Source: Methylobacteriaceae bacterium (lineage in GTDB: Bacteria; Pseudomonadota; Alphaproteobacteria; Rhizobiales; Beijerinckiaceae). From it: a stretch of 7,319 nt of DNA. The notes under the pieces were generated by a model that was not told the DNA's origin, ran no database searches, and worked only from the letters and a program-made list of their open reading frames with translations. The stretch is taken from positions 1 to 7,319 of the forward strand of contig JAFAPJ010000012.1 in NCBI GenBank assembly GCA_019247255.1. Reading direction: 5' to 3'. Numbering within the stretch: position 1 is the stretch's first letter; every line of letters starts with the position of its first letter. Made by a program: the position numbers and the translations under genes. Positions 1-6,719 of this stretch are shown in pieces.

Positions 1-974
1 TGCCCTTCGACCCGCAAGCTTACCTGCCGGCGGTGACCGGATATTACACGGACACGAAGGGGAACATGCTCTCGTTCCCGTTCAACTCGTCGACCCCGAT
101 CCTCTACATCAACAAGGACCTGTTCAAGAAGGCAGGCCTCGACCCGAACAGCCCGCCCAAGACCTGGACCGAGATCGGCGAGGCGGCGGGGAAGCTGCGC
201 GCCTCCGGGGCCGCCTGCGGCTTCACGACGTCCTGGCCGTCCTGGGTCATGGTCGAGAACCTTTCGGCGCTCCACAACATCCCGATCGGGACGGAGGAGA
301 ACGGCTTCGGCGGGCTCTCGACGCAGCTCACGATCGCCAACGACCTCGTCGCCCGCCATTGGGCCAACCTCGCCGAGTGGCAGAAGGACAAGCGCTTCGA
401 TTACGGCGGGCGCGCCGACAAGGCCGGGCCGAAATTCCTCTCGGGCGAGTGCGGGATGACGATGGCGTCCTCGGCCTCGCGCGGCAGCATCCTGGCGAAC
501 GCCAAGTTCGACGTCGGCTTCGGCATGCTGCCCACCTATGCCGACGTGAAGGGCGCGCCGCAGAACTCGATCATCGGCGGCGCGACGCTCTGGGTCCTCA
601 AGGGCCGGCCAGACGGCGAGTACAAAGGCGTCGCCCAGTTTTTCGACTTCCTCTCAAAGCCCGAGAACCAGGCCTGGTGGCACCAGAACACGGGCTACCT
701 GCCGATCACCAAGGCCTCCTACGAGCTCTCGAAGAGCCAAGGCTACTACGCGAAGTTCCCGGGCGCGAACGTCTCGATCGAGCAGATGAACCTCAACCCG
801 CCGACCGCGAACTCGAAGGGACTGCGCTTCGGCAACTTCGCGCAGATCCGCGACGTCATCGAGGAGGAGATGGAGAACGTGCTGAACGGCACGAAGCCTC
901 CGCGCCAGGGCCTCGAGGACGCGCAGCGACGCGGGAACGAGCTGCTGCGCCAGTTCGAGCGCACGAACTCCTGA
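1..974 (+). CDS. ugpB: UgpB, periplasmic sn-glycerol-3-phosphate-binding protein of the Ugp ABC importer (5' partial)
   Basis: This is the extracytoplasmic solute-binding protein that captures sn-glycerol-3-phosphate or glycerophosphodiesters and delivers them to UgpAE. The reading frame is open from the window edge (first full codon at 3-5) to TGA at 972-974, about 323 residues; E. coli UgpB is 438 aa, so the signal peptide and roughly the first 115 residues lie outside. The GTG at 33 is an internal codon, not the start, because the family sequence continues upstream of it (PFDPQAYLPAV). Family hallmarks recalled from E. coli UgpB are nearly identical here: PFNSSTPILYINKD, AGLDPNSPPKTW, APQNSIIGGATLWV, HQNTGYLPITKASY and the closing RGNELLRQFER. 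The SWPSW stretch (Trp codons at 234-236 and 243-245) aligns with the E. coli GWQGW segment, which contains a ligand-stacking tryptophan. Directly followed on the same strand by ugpA. Upstream regulation (for example a Pho box) cannot be seen. Confidence 0.96.
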   Translation, partial: PFDPQAYLPAVTGYYTDTKGNMLSFPFNSSTPILYINKDLFKKAGLDPNSPPKTWTEIGEAAGKLRASGAACGFTTSWPSWVMVENLSALHNIPIGTEENGFGGLSTQLTIANDLVARHWANLAEWQKDKRFDYGGRADKAGPKFLSGECGMTMASSASRGSILANAKFDVGFGMLPTYADVKGAPQNSIIGGATLWVLKGRPDGEYKGVAQFFDFLSKPENQAWWHQNTGYLPITKASYELSKSQGYYAKFPGANVSIEQMNLNPPTANSKGLRFGNFAQIRDVIEEEMENVLNGTKPPRQGLEDAQRRGNELLRQFERTNS

Positions 975-1008
975 CGAGCGCCGGTCCGAGCGGCCCGATC
1001 TGAGAGGC

Positions 1009-1041
1009 GGGCAGTCGCCCGCCTTCGGCGGAGGGCTGCCC
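1009..1041 (+). other. Intergenic stem-loop between ugpB and ugpA
   Basis: Inverted repeat: outer arms GGGCAGTC (1009-1016) and GGCTGCCC (1034-1041) pair over 8 bp including one G-T wobble. A 2x2 internal mismatch follows, then inner arms CCGCC (1019-1023) and GGCGG (1027-1031) around a TTC triloop. No T-tract follows, so it is not a canonical rho-independent terminator. It sits 35 bases after the ugpB stop and 35 before the ugpA start. In other importer operons (malE-malF is the known case) such structures protect the binding-protein transcript and attenuate downstream permease expression. The structure is read directly from the sequence; the function is inferred. Confidence 0.6.
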
Positions 1042-1075
1042 GAGACCGCGCCCGGCGATCGCTCGCCTCCCGACG

Positions 1076-1960
1076 ATGCAGGCGAAACGCGTCACCTTCC
1101 CGGGCCGGATCCTGCCGGCTCTCCTGCTTCTGCCGCAGCTCGCCATCACGGCGGTCTTCTTCCTGTGGCCCTCGGCCGAGGCGCTCTGGCAGAGCCTGCG
1201 GCGCGAGGACGCCTTCGGGACGCGGTCCGAGTTCGTCGGGCTCGACAATTTCCGCCAGCTCTTCGCCGATCCGGCCTATCTCGCGTCCTTCTCGACGACG
1301 CTCGTCTTCTCGGCCTCGGTCGCGCTCCTCTCGCTCGCGCTCGGCCTCCTCTTCGCGGTCCTGACGGAGCGGGTTGGCCGAGGCCGCGCGCTTTATCAGA
1401 GCCTCCTCATCTGGCCCTACGCGGTCGCGCCGGCGCTCGCGGCGCTGATGTGGTCCTTCCTGTTCGACCCCTCGATCGGCCCGGTCGCCAAGCTCCTCGG
1501 CCGGCTCGGCCTGCCCTGGAATCACCAAGTGAACGGAGGGCAGGCGCTCATCCTCATCGTCATCGCGAGCACCTGGAAGCAGGTCTCCTACAACTTCCTG
1601 TTCTTCGTGGCAGGCCTCGCCGCGATCCCGCGCTCGCTTCTCGAGGCCGCGGCGATCGACGCCGCGAGCCCCTGGCGCACCTTCTGGACGATCGTCTTCC
1701 CGCTGCTTGCCCCGACCTCGTTCTTCCTGCTGGTCGTCAACATCGTCTACGCGTTCTTCGACACGTTCGGGGTCGTCCACGCGACGACGCAGGGCGGCCC
1801 CGCCCAGGCCACCACGACCCTCGTCTACAAGGTGTTCCGCGACGGCTTCGTCGGGCTCGATCTGGGCGGCTCGGCCGCGCAATCGGTCGTGCTCCTGGCG
1901 ATCGTGATCGCGCTCACCGCCGTCCAGTTCCGCTTCGTCGAGCGGCGGGTGCATTACTGA
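1076..1960 (+). CDS. ugpA: UgpA, permease subunit of the sn-glycerol-3-phosphate ABC importer
   Basis: Inner-membrane permease that pairs with UgpE to form the translocation channel for glycerol-3-phosphate. It has 294 aa, against 295 in E. coli UgpA, and is collinear with it: FVGLDNF near residues 53-59, PYAVAPA at 114-120, [11 protein letters not shown] at 167-177, and FFDTFGVV at 227-234. Hydrophobic segments at about 12-32, 74-98, 110-130, 156-180, 209-230 and 265-288 give the usual six helices. The cytoplasmic EAA loop that docks on the ATPase starts at E190 (EAAAIDAAS); the canonical glycine at E+6 is Ala196. ATG at 1076 gives an N terminus of family length, but no convincing Shine-Dalgarno precedes it. 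The stop at 1958-1960 is one base before the ugpE ATG, so translation is probably coupled. Confidence 0.95.
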   Translation: MQAKRVTFPGRILPALLLLPQLAITAVFFLWPSAEALWQSLRREDAFGTRSEFVGLDNFRQLFADPAYLASFSTTLVFSASVALLSLALGLLFAVLTERVGRGRALYQSLLIWPYAVAPALAALMWSFLFDPSIGPVAKLLGRLGLPWNHQVNGGQALILIVIASTWKQVSYNFLFFVAGLAAIPRSLLEAAAIDAASPWRTFWTIVFPLLAPTSFFLLVVNIVYAFFDTFGVVHATTQGGPAQATTTLVYKVFRDGFVGLDLGGSAAQSVVLLAIVIALTAVQFRFVERRVHY

Positions 1961-1961
1961 G

Positions 1962-2810
1962 ATGGTCCGCCCAGCCGGCGCCGGCAGCGTCCTGCCCCAC
2001 ATCCTGCTGAGCGCGGCGCTCGCGATCATGCTGGCGCCGATCTGGTTCGCGATCGTGGTCTCGACCTCGTCCGTCTCGGACTTCCTCACGGGCGGCCTCG
2101 GCGTCCTGCCGGGCGACCAGGCGATCGCCAACTACCGCACCGTCCTCGTGACGGGCGCATCCAATGTCGGGCTGTCGCCCGTCGGGCCGATGCTCCTCAA
2201 CAGCTTCATGATGGCGGTCGCGATCGCGGCCGGGAAGATCGCGATCTCGATCATTTCCGCCTATGCGGTCGCCTGGTTCCGCTTTCCGTTCCGGACCGCC
2301 GCCTTCTGGACGATCTTCATCACGCTCATGCTGCCCGTCGAGGTGCGGATCCTGCCGACCTTCGGGGTGACGGCGGATCTCGGCCTCCTCAACAGCTTCG
2401 CCGGGCTCACCATTCCGATCATCGCGTCCGCGACCGCGACCTTCCTGTTCCGCCAGGTCTTCATGACGATCCCGGACGAGCTGACCGAGGCGGCCCGCAT
2501 CGACAACGCCGGACCGGTCCGCTTCTTCTTCGACGTCGTGCTGCCCTTGTCGCGGACGAACATCGCGGCGCTCGCCATCATCCTGTTCATCTACGGCTGG
2601 AACCAGTATCTCTGGCCGCTTCTCGTCACGACGGACACGAAATACTATACCGTCGTGATGGGCATCCAGCGCCTCGCGCAATCCGCCGAGAGCAGCCCGG
2701 TCTGGCACCTCGCCATGGCGACCGCGATCCTCGCGATGCTGCCGCCCGTCCTCGTGGTCCTGTCCATGCAGAAGCTGTTCGTGCGCGGCCTCGTCGAGAC
2801 GGAGAAGTAG
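1962..2810 (+). CDS. ugpE: UgpE, permease subunit of the sn-glycerol-3-phosphate ABC importer
   Basis: Second inner-membrane permease of the Ugp importer, partner of UgpA. It has 282 aa; E. coli UgpE has 281. Recognisable blocks are the LPVEVRILPTF stretch (124-134), the EAA loop from E176 (EAARIDNAG), IYGWNQYLWPLL (210-221) and the C-terminal KLFVRGLVETEK, which closely matches the E. coli end. Predicted membrane helices lie at about 12-35, 77-104, 113-133, 145-165, 200-221 and 248-269. At the EAA-loop position normally occupied by glycine (E+6) this protein has Asn182, with Gly two residues later. The ATG is one base after the ugpA stop and the TAG abuts the ugpC ATG, so the three genes form one translation-coupled unit. 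Confidence 0.95.
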   Translation: MVRPAGAGSVLPHILLSAALAIMLAPIWFAIVVSTSSVSDFLTGGLGVLPGDQAIANYRTVLVTGASNVGLSPVGPMLLNSFMMAVAIAAGKIAISIISAYAVAWFRFPFRTAAFWTIFITLMLPVEVRILPTFGVTADLGLLNSFAGLTIPIIASATATFLFRQVFMTIPDELTEAARIDNAGPVRFFFDVVLPLSRTNIAALAIILFIYGWNQYLWPLLVTTDTKYYTVVMGIQRLAQSAESSPVWHLAMATAILAMLPPVLVVLSMQKLFVRGLVETEK

Positions 2811-3872
<1,062 letters not shown>

Positions 3873-3941
3873 CCCGCACGCACTGGATCGCGGGCGTCGC
3901 GCATGCCAGAGCGGGGCCGTCGCATTCGAGGAGAACACCCC

Positions 3942-4454
3942 GTGCCGCTCACCATCTACCAGGCTTCGGTAGAGCCGATGTGAAAAGGCGTCGAATCGCT
4001 CCTGAAGCTCCTCGCGAAGGCCGAGTCGCAGGCGGCGGAGCGCGGCCTCGATCTCGACGATCTTCTCGCGACCCGCCTCGCGCCGGACATGTTCCCGCTG
4101 ACCCGGCAGATTCAGATCGTGTCGGACGCAGCCAAGAACACGACGGCGCGGCTCCTCGGCGAGACTCCCCCGAGCTGGCCCGACACCGAGACGACCTTCG
4201 CGGAGCTGCAGACCCGCCTCAGAACGACGCACGACTTCCTGGGCCGGGCGCAGGCCTCCGCGATGGAGGGCGCGGAAGACCGGCCGGTGACGATGCCCGT
4301 CGGGCCGGAACGGACCCTGACCTTTCCGACCGGCCGCGAGTTCCTCTTCACCTTCGCGCTGCCAAACTTCTACTTCCACCTGACCGCCGCCTACGCGATC
4401 CTGCGCCATCGCGGTCTCGAGATCGGCAAGCGCGACTACCTCGGCATGGTGTGA
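3942..4454 (+). pseudogene. DUF1993-family protein gene interrupted by an in-frame TGA at codon 14
   Basis: From GTG 3942, preceded by GAGGAG at 3928-3933 (8-base gap), the frame reads MPLTIYQASVEPM, then TGA at 3981-3983, then KGVESLLKLLAKAE and continues open to TGA 4452-4454. Counting the stop as one residue the product is 170 aa, the normal DUF1993 length (small helical-bundle proteins of unknown function, DinB-like fold suspected). Family features are the central LAPDMFPLTRQIQI, the DTETTFAELQTRL segment and FALPNFYFHLTAAYAILRH near the C terminus. The family usually has MLRG/MLKG-like residues where this sequence reads M-stop-K-G. The next in-frame ATG (4089, codon 50) would give a 121-aa protein missing the N-terminal helices and has no visible Shine-Dalgarno. 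The body shows no other decay, so the lesion is recent or a sequence error. The 3' end overlaps marR by 19 bases on the opposite strand. Confidence 0.8.
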
Positions 4455-4900
4455 TTGGCGGCGAGCGCGGCCAGCAGCGCCCGGAGGTCTTCCGCGAGGC
4501 GGGCGGCCGTTCCGGGGCCGATCTGACCGAGAAGCCGCTCCGCCATCTCGGCCTTGGCGGCCAGCCCGGCGGCGCGCAGGGCTGAGCCGCGGGGAGCCAG
4601 CCGGATCAACTTGGCGCGGGCGTCGTGCGGGTCGCGGACCTGCTCCAGGTAACCGCGGGTGACCAGCTCCTGGATACTCTGGCTGAGCGCCTGCTTCGTC
4701 AGCCCGACCCGTTTCGCCAGGTCGGCCGCGCGAATGCTTCCCTCGGCGTCCAAGGCCGGCATCAGGGCCGCCAAGGCCGGCGTCAGGTCGATGAAGCCGG
4801 CCCGCGCGAGCCGAGCCAGGAATCCCGCCTGCAGAGCCGCCCGGACCTGGCTCAACAGCATCGCGAGGTCCTCGACATCCGCTTCGCCCGCTCTCGCCAC
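4436..4900 (-). CDS. MarR-family transcriptional regulator
   Basis: 154-aa winged helix-turn-helix protein that binds DNA as a dimer and usually releases it on binding a small phenolic or oxidant ligand. The DNA-binding core runs from about residue 41 to 105: helix SIRAADLAKRVGLTKQ (55-70), recognition helix ALSQSIQELVTRGYLE (71-86), then the wing DPHDARAKLIRLAPRG (90-105) with the family's D-x-x-D-x-R pattern (D90, D93, R95). Flanking helices at 8-33 and 110-148 form the dimer interface. The start is GTG at 4900; an in-frame TGA lies two codons upstream on this strand, so no longer form is possible, and AAGGTGG about nine bases before it can serve as ribosome binding site. It is divergent from the SDR gene at 4970, its most likely target, and probably autoregulated through the intergenic inverted repeat. 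The ligand cannot be told from sequence. Confidence 0.9.
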   Translation of the reverse strand: MARAGEADVEDLAMLLSQVRAALQAGFLARLARAGFIDLTPALAALMPALDAEGSIRAADLAKRVGLTKQALSQSIQELVTRGYLEQVRDPHDARAKLIRLAPRGSALRAAGLAAKAEMAERLLGQIGPGTAARLAEDLRALLAALAANHTMPR

Positions 4901-4902
4901 TC

Positions 4903-4917
4903 GTCAACCACCTTGAC
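4903..4917. promoter_or_regulatory. Candidate MarR operator in the marR-SDR divergent region
   Basis: Perfect inverted repeat GTCAA (4903-4907), spacer CCACC, TTGAC (4913-4917), lying 3-17 bases upstream of the marR start codon. A CAA-N5-TTG palindrome of this size resembles MarR-family binding sites. It would cover the marR ribosome binding site, and its right half coincides with the putative -35 element of the SDR promoter, so one bound dimer could repress both genes. The palindrome is directly seen; the binding is inferred. Confidence 0.5.
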
Positions 4918-4941
4918 CAATCGAGGGTTCAGTCGTAGCTC
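4913..4941 (+). promoter_or_regulatory. Possible promoter of the SDR gene
   Basis: TTGACC (4913-4918; five of six matches to the -35 consensus), a 17-base spacer, and a poor -10 TAGCTC (4936-4941). Transcription would start about 20 bases before the ATG at 4970. The good -35 and spacing are the support; the -10 matches consensus at only two positions. Confidence 0.3.
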
Positions 4942-4969
4942 TCATCCCGGCCGCGATCGGGACGCTCTC

Positions 4970-5824
4970 ATGCTGGCAGGCAAAACAGCGCTCGTCACGG
5001 GCGCCACGAGCGGGATCGGGCTGGCCATCGCCCGAGGTCTCGCGGCCTCCGGAGCCAGCCTGATCCTCGTCGGCCGCGACCCCCATCGGGCCGATTCGGC
5101 TCGCAGGGAGGTGACGGCGTCGGCGGCCGGCACGGCCGCGCCCGCGCCTCACCTCATCCTGGCCGACCTGTCCCTGATGTCCGAGACACGCCGCGTCGCG
5201 GCCGCCGTTCGGGAGCGAGCGGACACGCTCGACATCCTGGTCAACAACGCCGGCGCGGTCTTCGCGACCCGTCAGGAGACGCCGGAGGGATTCGAGCGAA
5301 CCTTCGCCTTGAACCATCTCTCTCCGTTCCTGCTGACCGCACACCTTCTCGACCGGCTCAGTCCCGGCGCCCGCATCGTGACCACCTCGTCCCGGGTGCA
5401 TCTGCAGGCGGCGCTCGATTTCGAGGATCTCCAGACGGCGCGAAGCTATCGCTCCTTCCGCGCCTATTCGCGATCCAAGCTCGCCAACGTCATGTGGACA
5501 GCCGCGCTCGCGCGCAGGCTCGACGGGATGGACATCGCAGCGAACTGTTTCGCGCCGGGCCTCGTGGCGACCCGGTTCGGCCACGACATGGGGGGCCTCG
5601 TCGGCTGGGCGGCCCGACGCATCCTGCCCCGCATCGGCCGGACGCCGGAACAGGGGGCGGCGAGCTGCCTCCTGCTCGCGACCGCTCCGGAGGCGGGCAG
5701 GTGGCGGGGCCGCTACGTCTTCGACGGCCAGCCCACCGCCCCGTCGGCCGCGGCCCAGGACGTCCCCGGGCAGGAGCGCCTCTGGGCCGAGAGCGAGCGG
5801 CTGCTCGCGTCATACCTCGCCTGA
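4970..5824 (+). CDS. Short-chain dehydrogenase/reductase, retinol-dehydrogenase-like
   Basis: 284-aa Rossmann-fold NAD(P)(H)-dependent oxidoreductase. Visible motifs are the cofactor glycine-rich loop TGATSGIG (10-17), Arg36-Asp37 after strand 2 (an arginine here favours NADP(H)), NNAG (92-95), catalytic Asn115, Ser140, Tyr166 and Lys170 (YSRSK), and the PG motif at 196-197. The RSYRSFRAYSRSKLANV region and LNHLSPFLLT are typical of the retinol dehydrogenase 11-14/WWOX-like branch, whose bacterial members are mostly uncharacterised, so the carbonyl or alcohol substrate is unknown. ATG 4970 was chosen because the sequence becomes SDR-like at its second residue (MLAGKTALVTGA); the frame stays open back to 4625, but that stretch lies antisense to marR. 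GGGA at 4959-4962 is a weak ribosome binding site. Divergent from marR, which probably controls it. Confidence 0.9.
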   Translation: MLAGKTALVTGATSGIGLAIARGLAASGASLILVGRDPHRADSARREVTASAAGTAAPAPHLILADLSLMSETRRVAAAVRERADTLDILVNNAGAVFATRQETPEGFERTFALNHLSPFLLTAHLLDRLSPGARIVTTSSRVHLQAALDFEDLQTARSYRSFRAYSRSKLANVMWTAALARRLDGMDIAANCFAPGLVATRFGHDMGGLVGWAARRILPRIGRTPEQGAASCLLLATAPEAGRWRGRYVFDGQPTAPSAAAQDVPGQERLWAESERLLASYLA

Positions 5825-5841
5825 GGGCGCCCGCTTGGAGC

Positions 5842-5877
5842 CGTCCCGGCCAGGCCGGATGTCGACCTCCCGGGACG
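5842..5877. terminator. Possible bidirectional terminator between the two convergent SDR genes
   Basis: CGTCCCGG (5842-5849) and CCGGGACG (5870-5877) are perfect 8-bp complements with a 20-base loop. A competing inner repeat, CCGGCC-A-GGCCGG (5846-5858), shares the left arm. The hairpin lies within the 61-base gap between two converging stop codons, the right place for a shared terminator, but it lacks a T-tract on either side, so termination is only inferred. Confidence 0.35.
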
Positions 5878-5885
5878 CCAGCCCA

Positions 5886-6632
5886 TCAGGCGTTGAAGCC
5901 GCCGTCGACGTCGAGGCTCGCGCCGGTGATGAAGGACGCTTGCGGGCTCGCCAGGAACACGATCGCGGCCGCGATCTCGTCGGGCTGCGCGTAGCGGGCG
6001 AGCGCCGTGCCGGCGGTCAGCGCCTGCGCGAGCGGTCCGCCGTCGTTCGGGTTCATGTCGGTCTCGACCGCGCCCGGCTGGACGGCGTTGACCGTGATGC
6101 GCCGGCCGGCGAGGTCGCGCGCCCAGCCGCGGGTCAGAGACGAGACGGCGGCCTTGGTGGCCCCGTAGCTCGCGGCGCCCGGGAAGGGCGTGCGGTCCGC
6201 GAGCGCGCTCGACACGGAGATGATCCGGCCATCGTCCGCCATGACCTTGGCGGCCTCCTGCACGGCCGCCCAGACGCCGCGGACGTTCACGGCGAACATG
6301 CGGTCGAAGCCGCCGACATCCTCCTGCCCGGCCGGCCCGCCCGCGAACACGCCGGCGTTGTTGACCAGGATGTCGAGGCGCCCCAGCCGCGCCACGACCT
6401 CGTGCACGAGACGGCCGACGGCCCCCGGATCGCCGCCATCCGCCTCGATCGCGACGGCGCGCCGGCCAAGACCCTCGACCGCGCGGACGACGTCCTGCGC
6501 CTTCTCGGGCGCGCTGACGTAGCTGACCGCGACATCCGCGCCCGACGCCGCGAGCGCCCGGGCCGCCGCGGCGCCGATCCCGCGCGATCCACCCGTCACC
6601 AGGGCCACCTTGCCCGAGAGATCGACCTTCAT
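5886..6632 (-). CDS. SDR-family oxidoreductase, FabG/BdcA-like
   Basis: 248-aa classical short-chain dehydrogenase/reductase with a complete active site: TGGSRGIG cofactor loop (13-20), NNAG (91-94), Asn116, Ser142, Tyr156 and Lys160 (YGATK), QPG (185-187), and the C-terminal SFITGASLDVDGG segment. It would reduce a carbonyl or oxidise an alcohol with NAD(P)(H). The stretch from VQPGAVETDMNPNDG through the RYAQPDEIA segment resembles E. coli BdcA (an SDR reported to bind cyclic di-GMP) more than housekeeping FabG, but many bacterial SDRs share it, so the substrate is open. ATG at 6632 is supported by GGAGGG four bases upstream on this strand and by the normal N terminus MKVDLSGKVALVTGG. Divergent from a TetR gene across two palindromic operators, as bdcA is from the TetR gene bdcR in E. 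coli. Confidence 0.9.
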   Translation of the reverse strand: MKVDLSGKVALVTGGSRGIGAAAARALAASGADVAVSYVSAPEKAQDVVRAVEGLGRRAVAIEADGGDPGAVGRLVHEVVARLGRLDILVNNAGVFAGGPAGQEDVGGFDRMFAVNVRGVWAAVQEAAKVMADDGRIISVSSALADRTPFPGAASYGATKAAVSSLTRGWARDLAGRRITVNAVQPGAVETDMNPNDGGPLAQALTAGTALARYAQPDEIAAAIVFLASPQASFITGASLDVDGGFNA

Positions 6633-6653
6633 GACACCCTCCGCTCGGCTTAT

Positions 6654-6667
6654 ATACCGATCGGTAT
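6654..6667. promoter_or_regulatory. Probable TetR operator 1
   Basis: Perfect 14-base palindrome ATACCGATCGGTAT. It matches the ACCGnnCGGT type of operator often found beside TetR/AcrR genes. It lies 22-35 bases upstream of the SDR start codon, immediately downstream of a putative -10 element on the minus strand, so binding would block SDR transcription. Confidence 0.75.
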
Positions 6668-6668
6668 C

Positions 6669-6696
6669 GAAATAGGCCGTCGACAGCCGGCGTCAA
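6669..6696 (-). promoter_or_regulatory. Possible promoter of the BdcA-like SDR gene
   Basis: On the minus strand, TTGACG (6696-6691) as -35, a 16-base spacer, and TATTTC (6674-6669) as -10. The expected transcription start falls inside operator 1. The -35 has five of six consensus matches; the -10 has the TAT start only. Confidence 0.4.
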
Positions 6697-6708
6697 GCAG
6701 ATTATGTA
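6680..6708 (+). promoter_or_regulatory. Possible promoter of the tetR gene
   Basis: TCGACA (6680-6685) as -35, a 17-base spacer, and TATGTA (6703-6708) as -10, facing opposite to the SDR promoter and overlapping it. The -10 runs into operator 2. If this promoter is used, transcription begins near 6714-6716, so the ATG at 6704 would not be in the message. Confidence 0.3.
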
Positions 6709-6719
6709 CCGATCGGTGT
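6706..6719. promoter_or_regulatory. Probable TetR operator 2
   Basis: GTACCGATCGGTGT, sharing the perfect 10-base core ACCGATCGGT (6708-6717) with operator 1 but with imperfect outer pairs. Its centre is 52 bases from that of operator 1, close to five helical turns, so two dimers would sit on the same face of the helix. It overlaps every plausible tetR start codon, consistent with autorepression. Confidence 0.7.

Noticed and set aside
746..2131. 461-codon open frame on the minus strand
   Set aside because: Antisense to ugpB and ugpA; arginine- and glutamate-rich translation with no recognisable fold.
3873..3894. Possible terminator after ugpC (CCCGC...GCGGG)
   Set aside because: Only a 5-bp stem with a 12-base loop and no T-tract; too weak to call in DNA this GC-rich.
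3981..3983. Selenocysteine or programmed readthrough at the DUF1993 TGA
   Set aside because: The aligned family position is a hydrophobic residue, not cysteine, and I see no convincing SECIS-like hairpin just downstream. Kept only as a remote alternative to mutation or sequence error.
4625..4969. N-terminal extension of the first SDR gene (399-codon frame from 4625)
   Set aside because: The extra 115 residues are antisense to marR and unlike any SDR N terminus; the real protein begins MLAGKTALVTGA at 4970.
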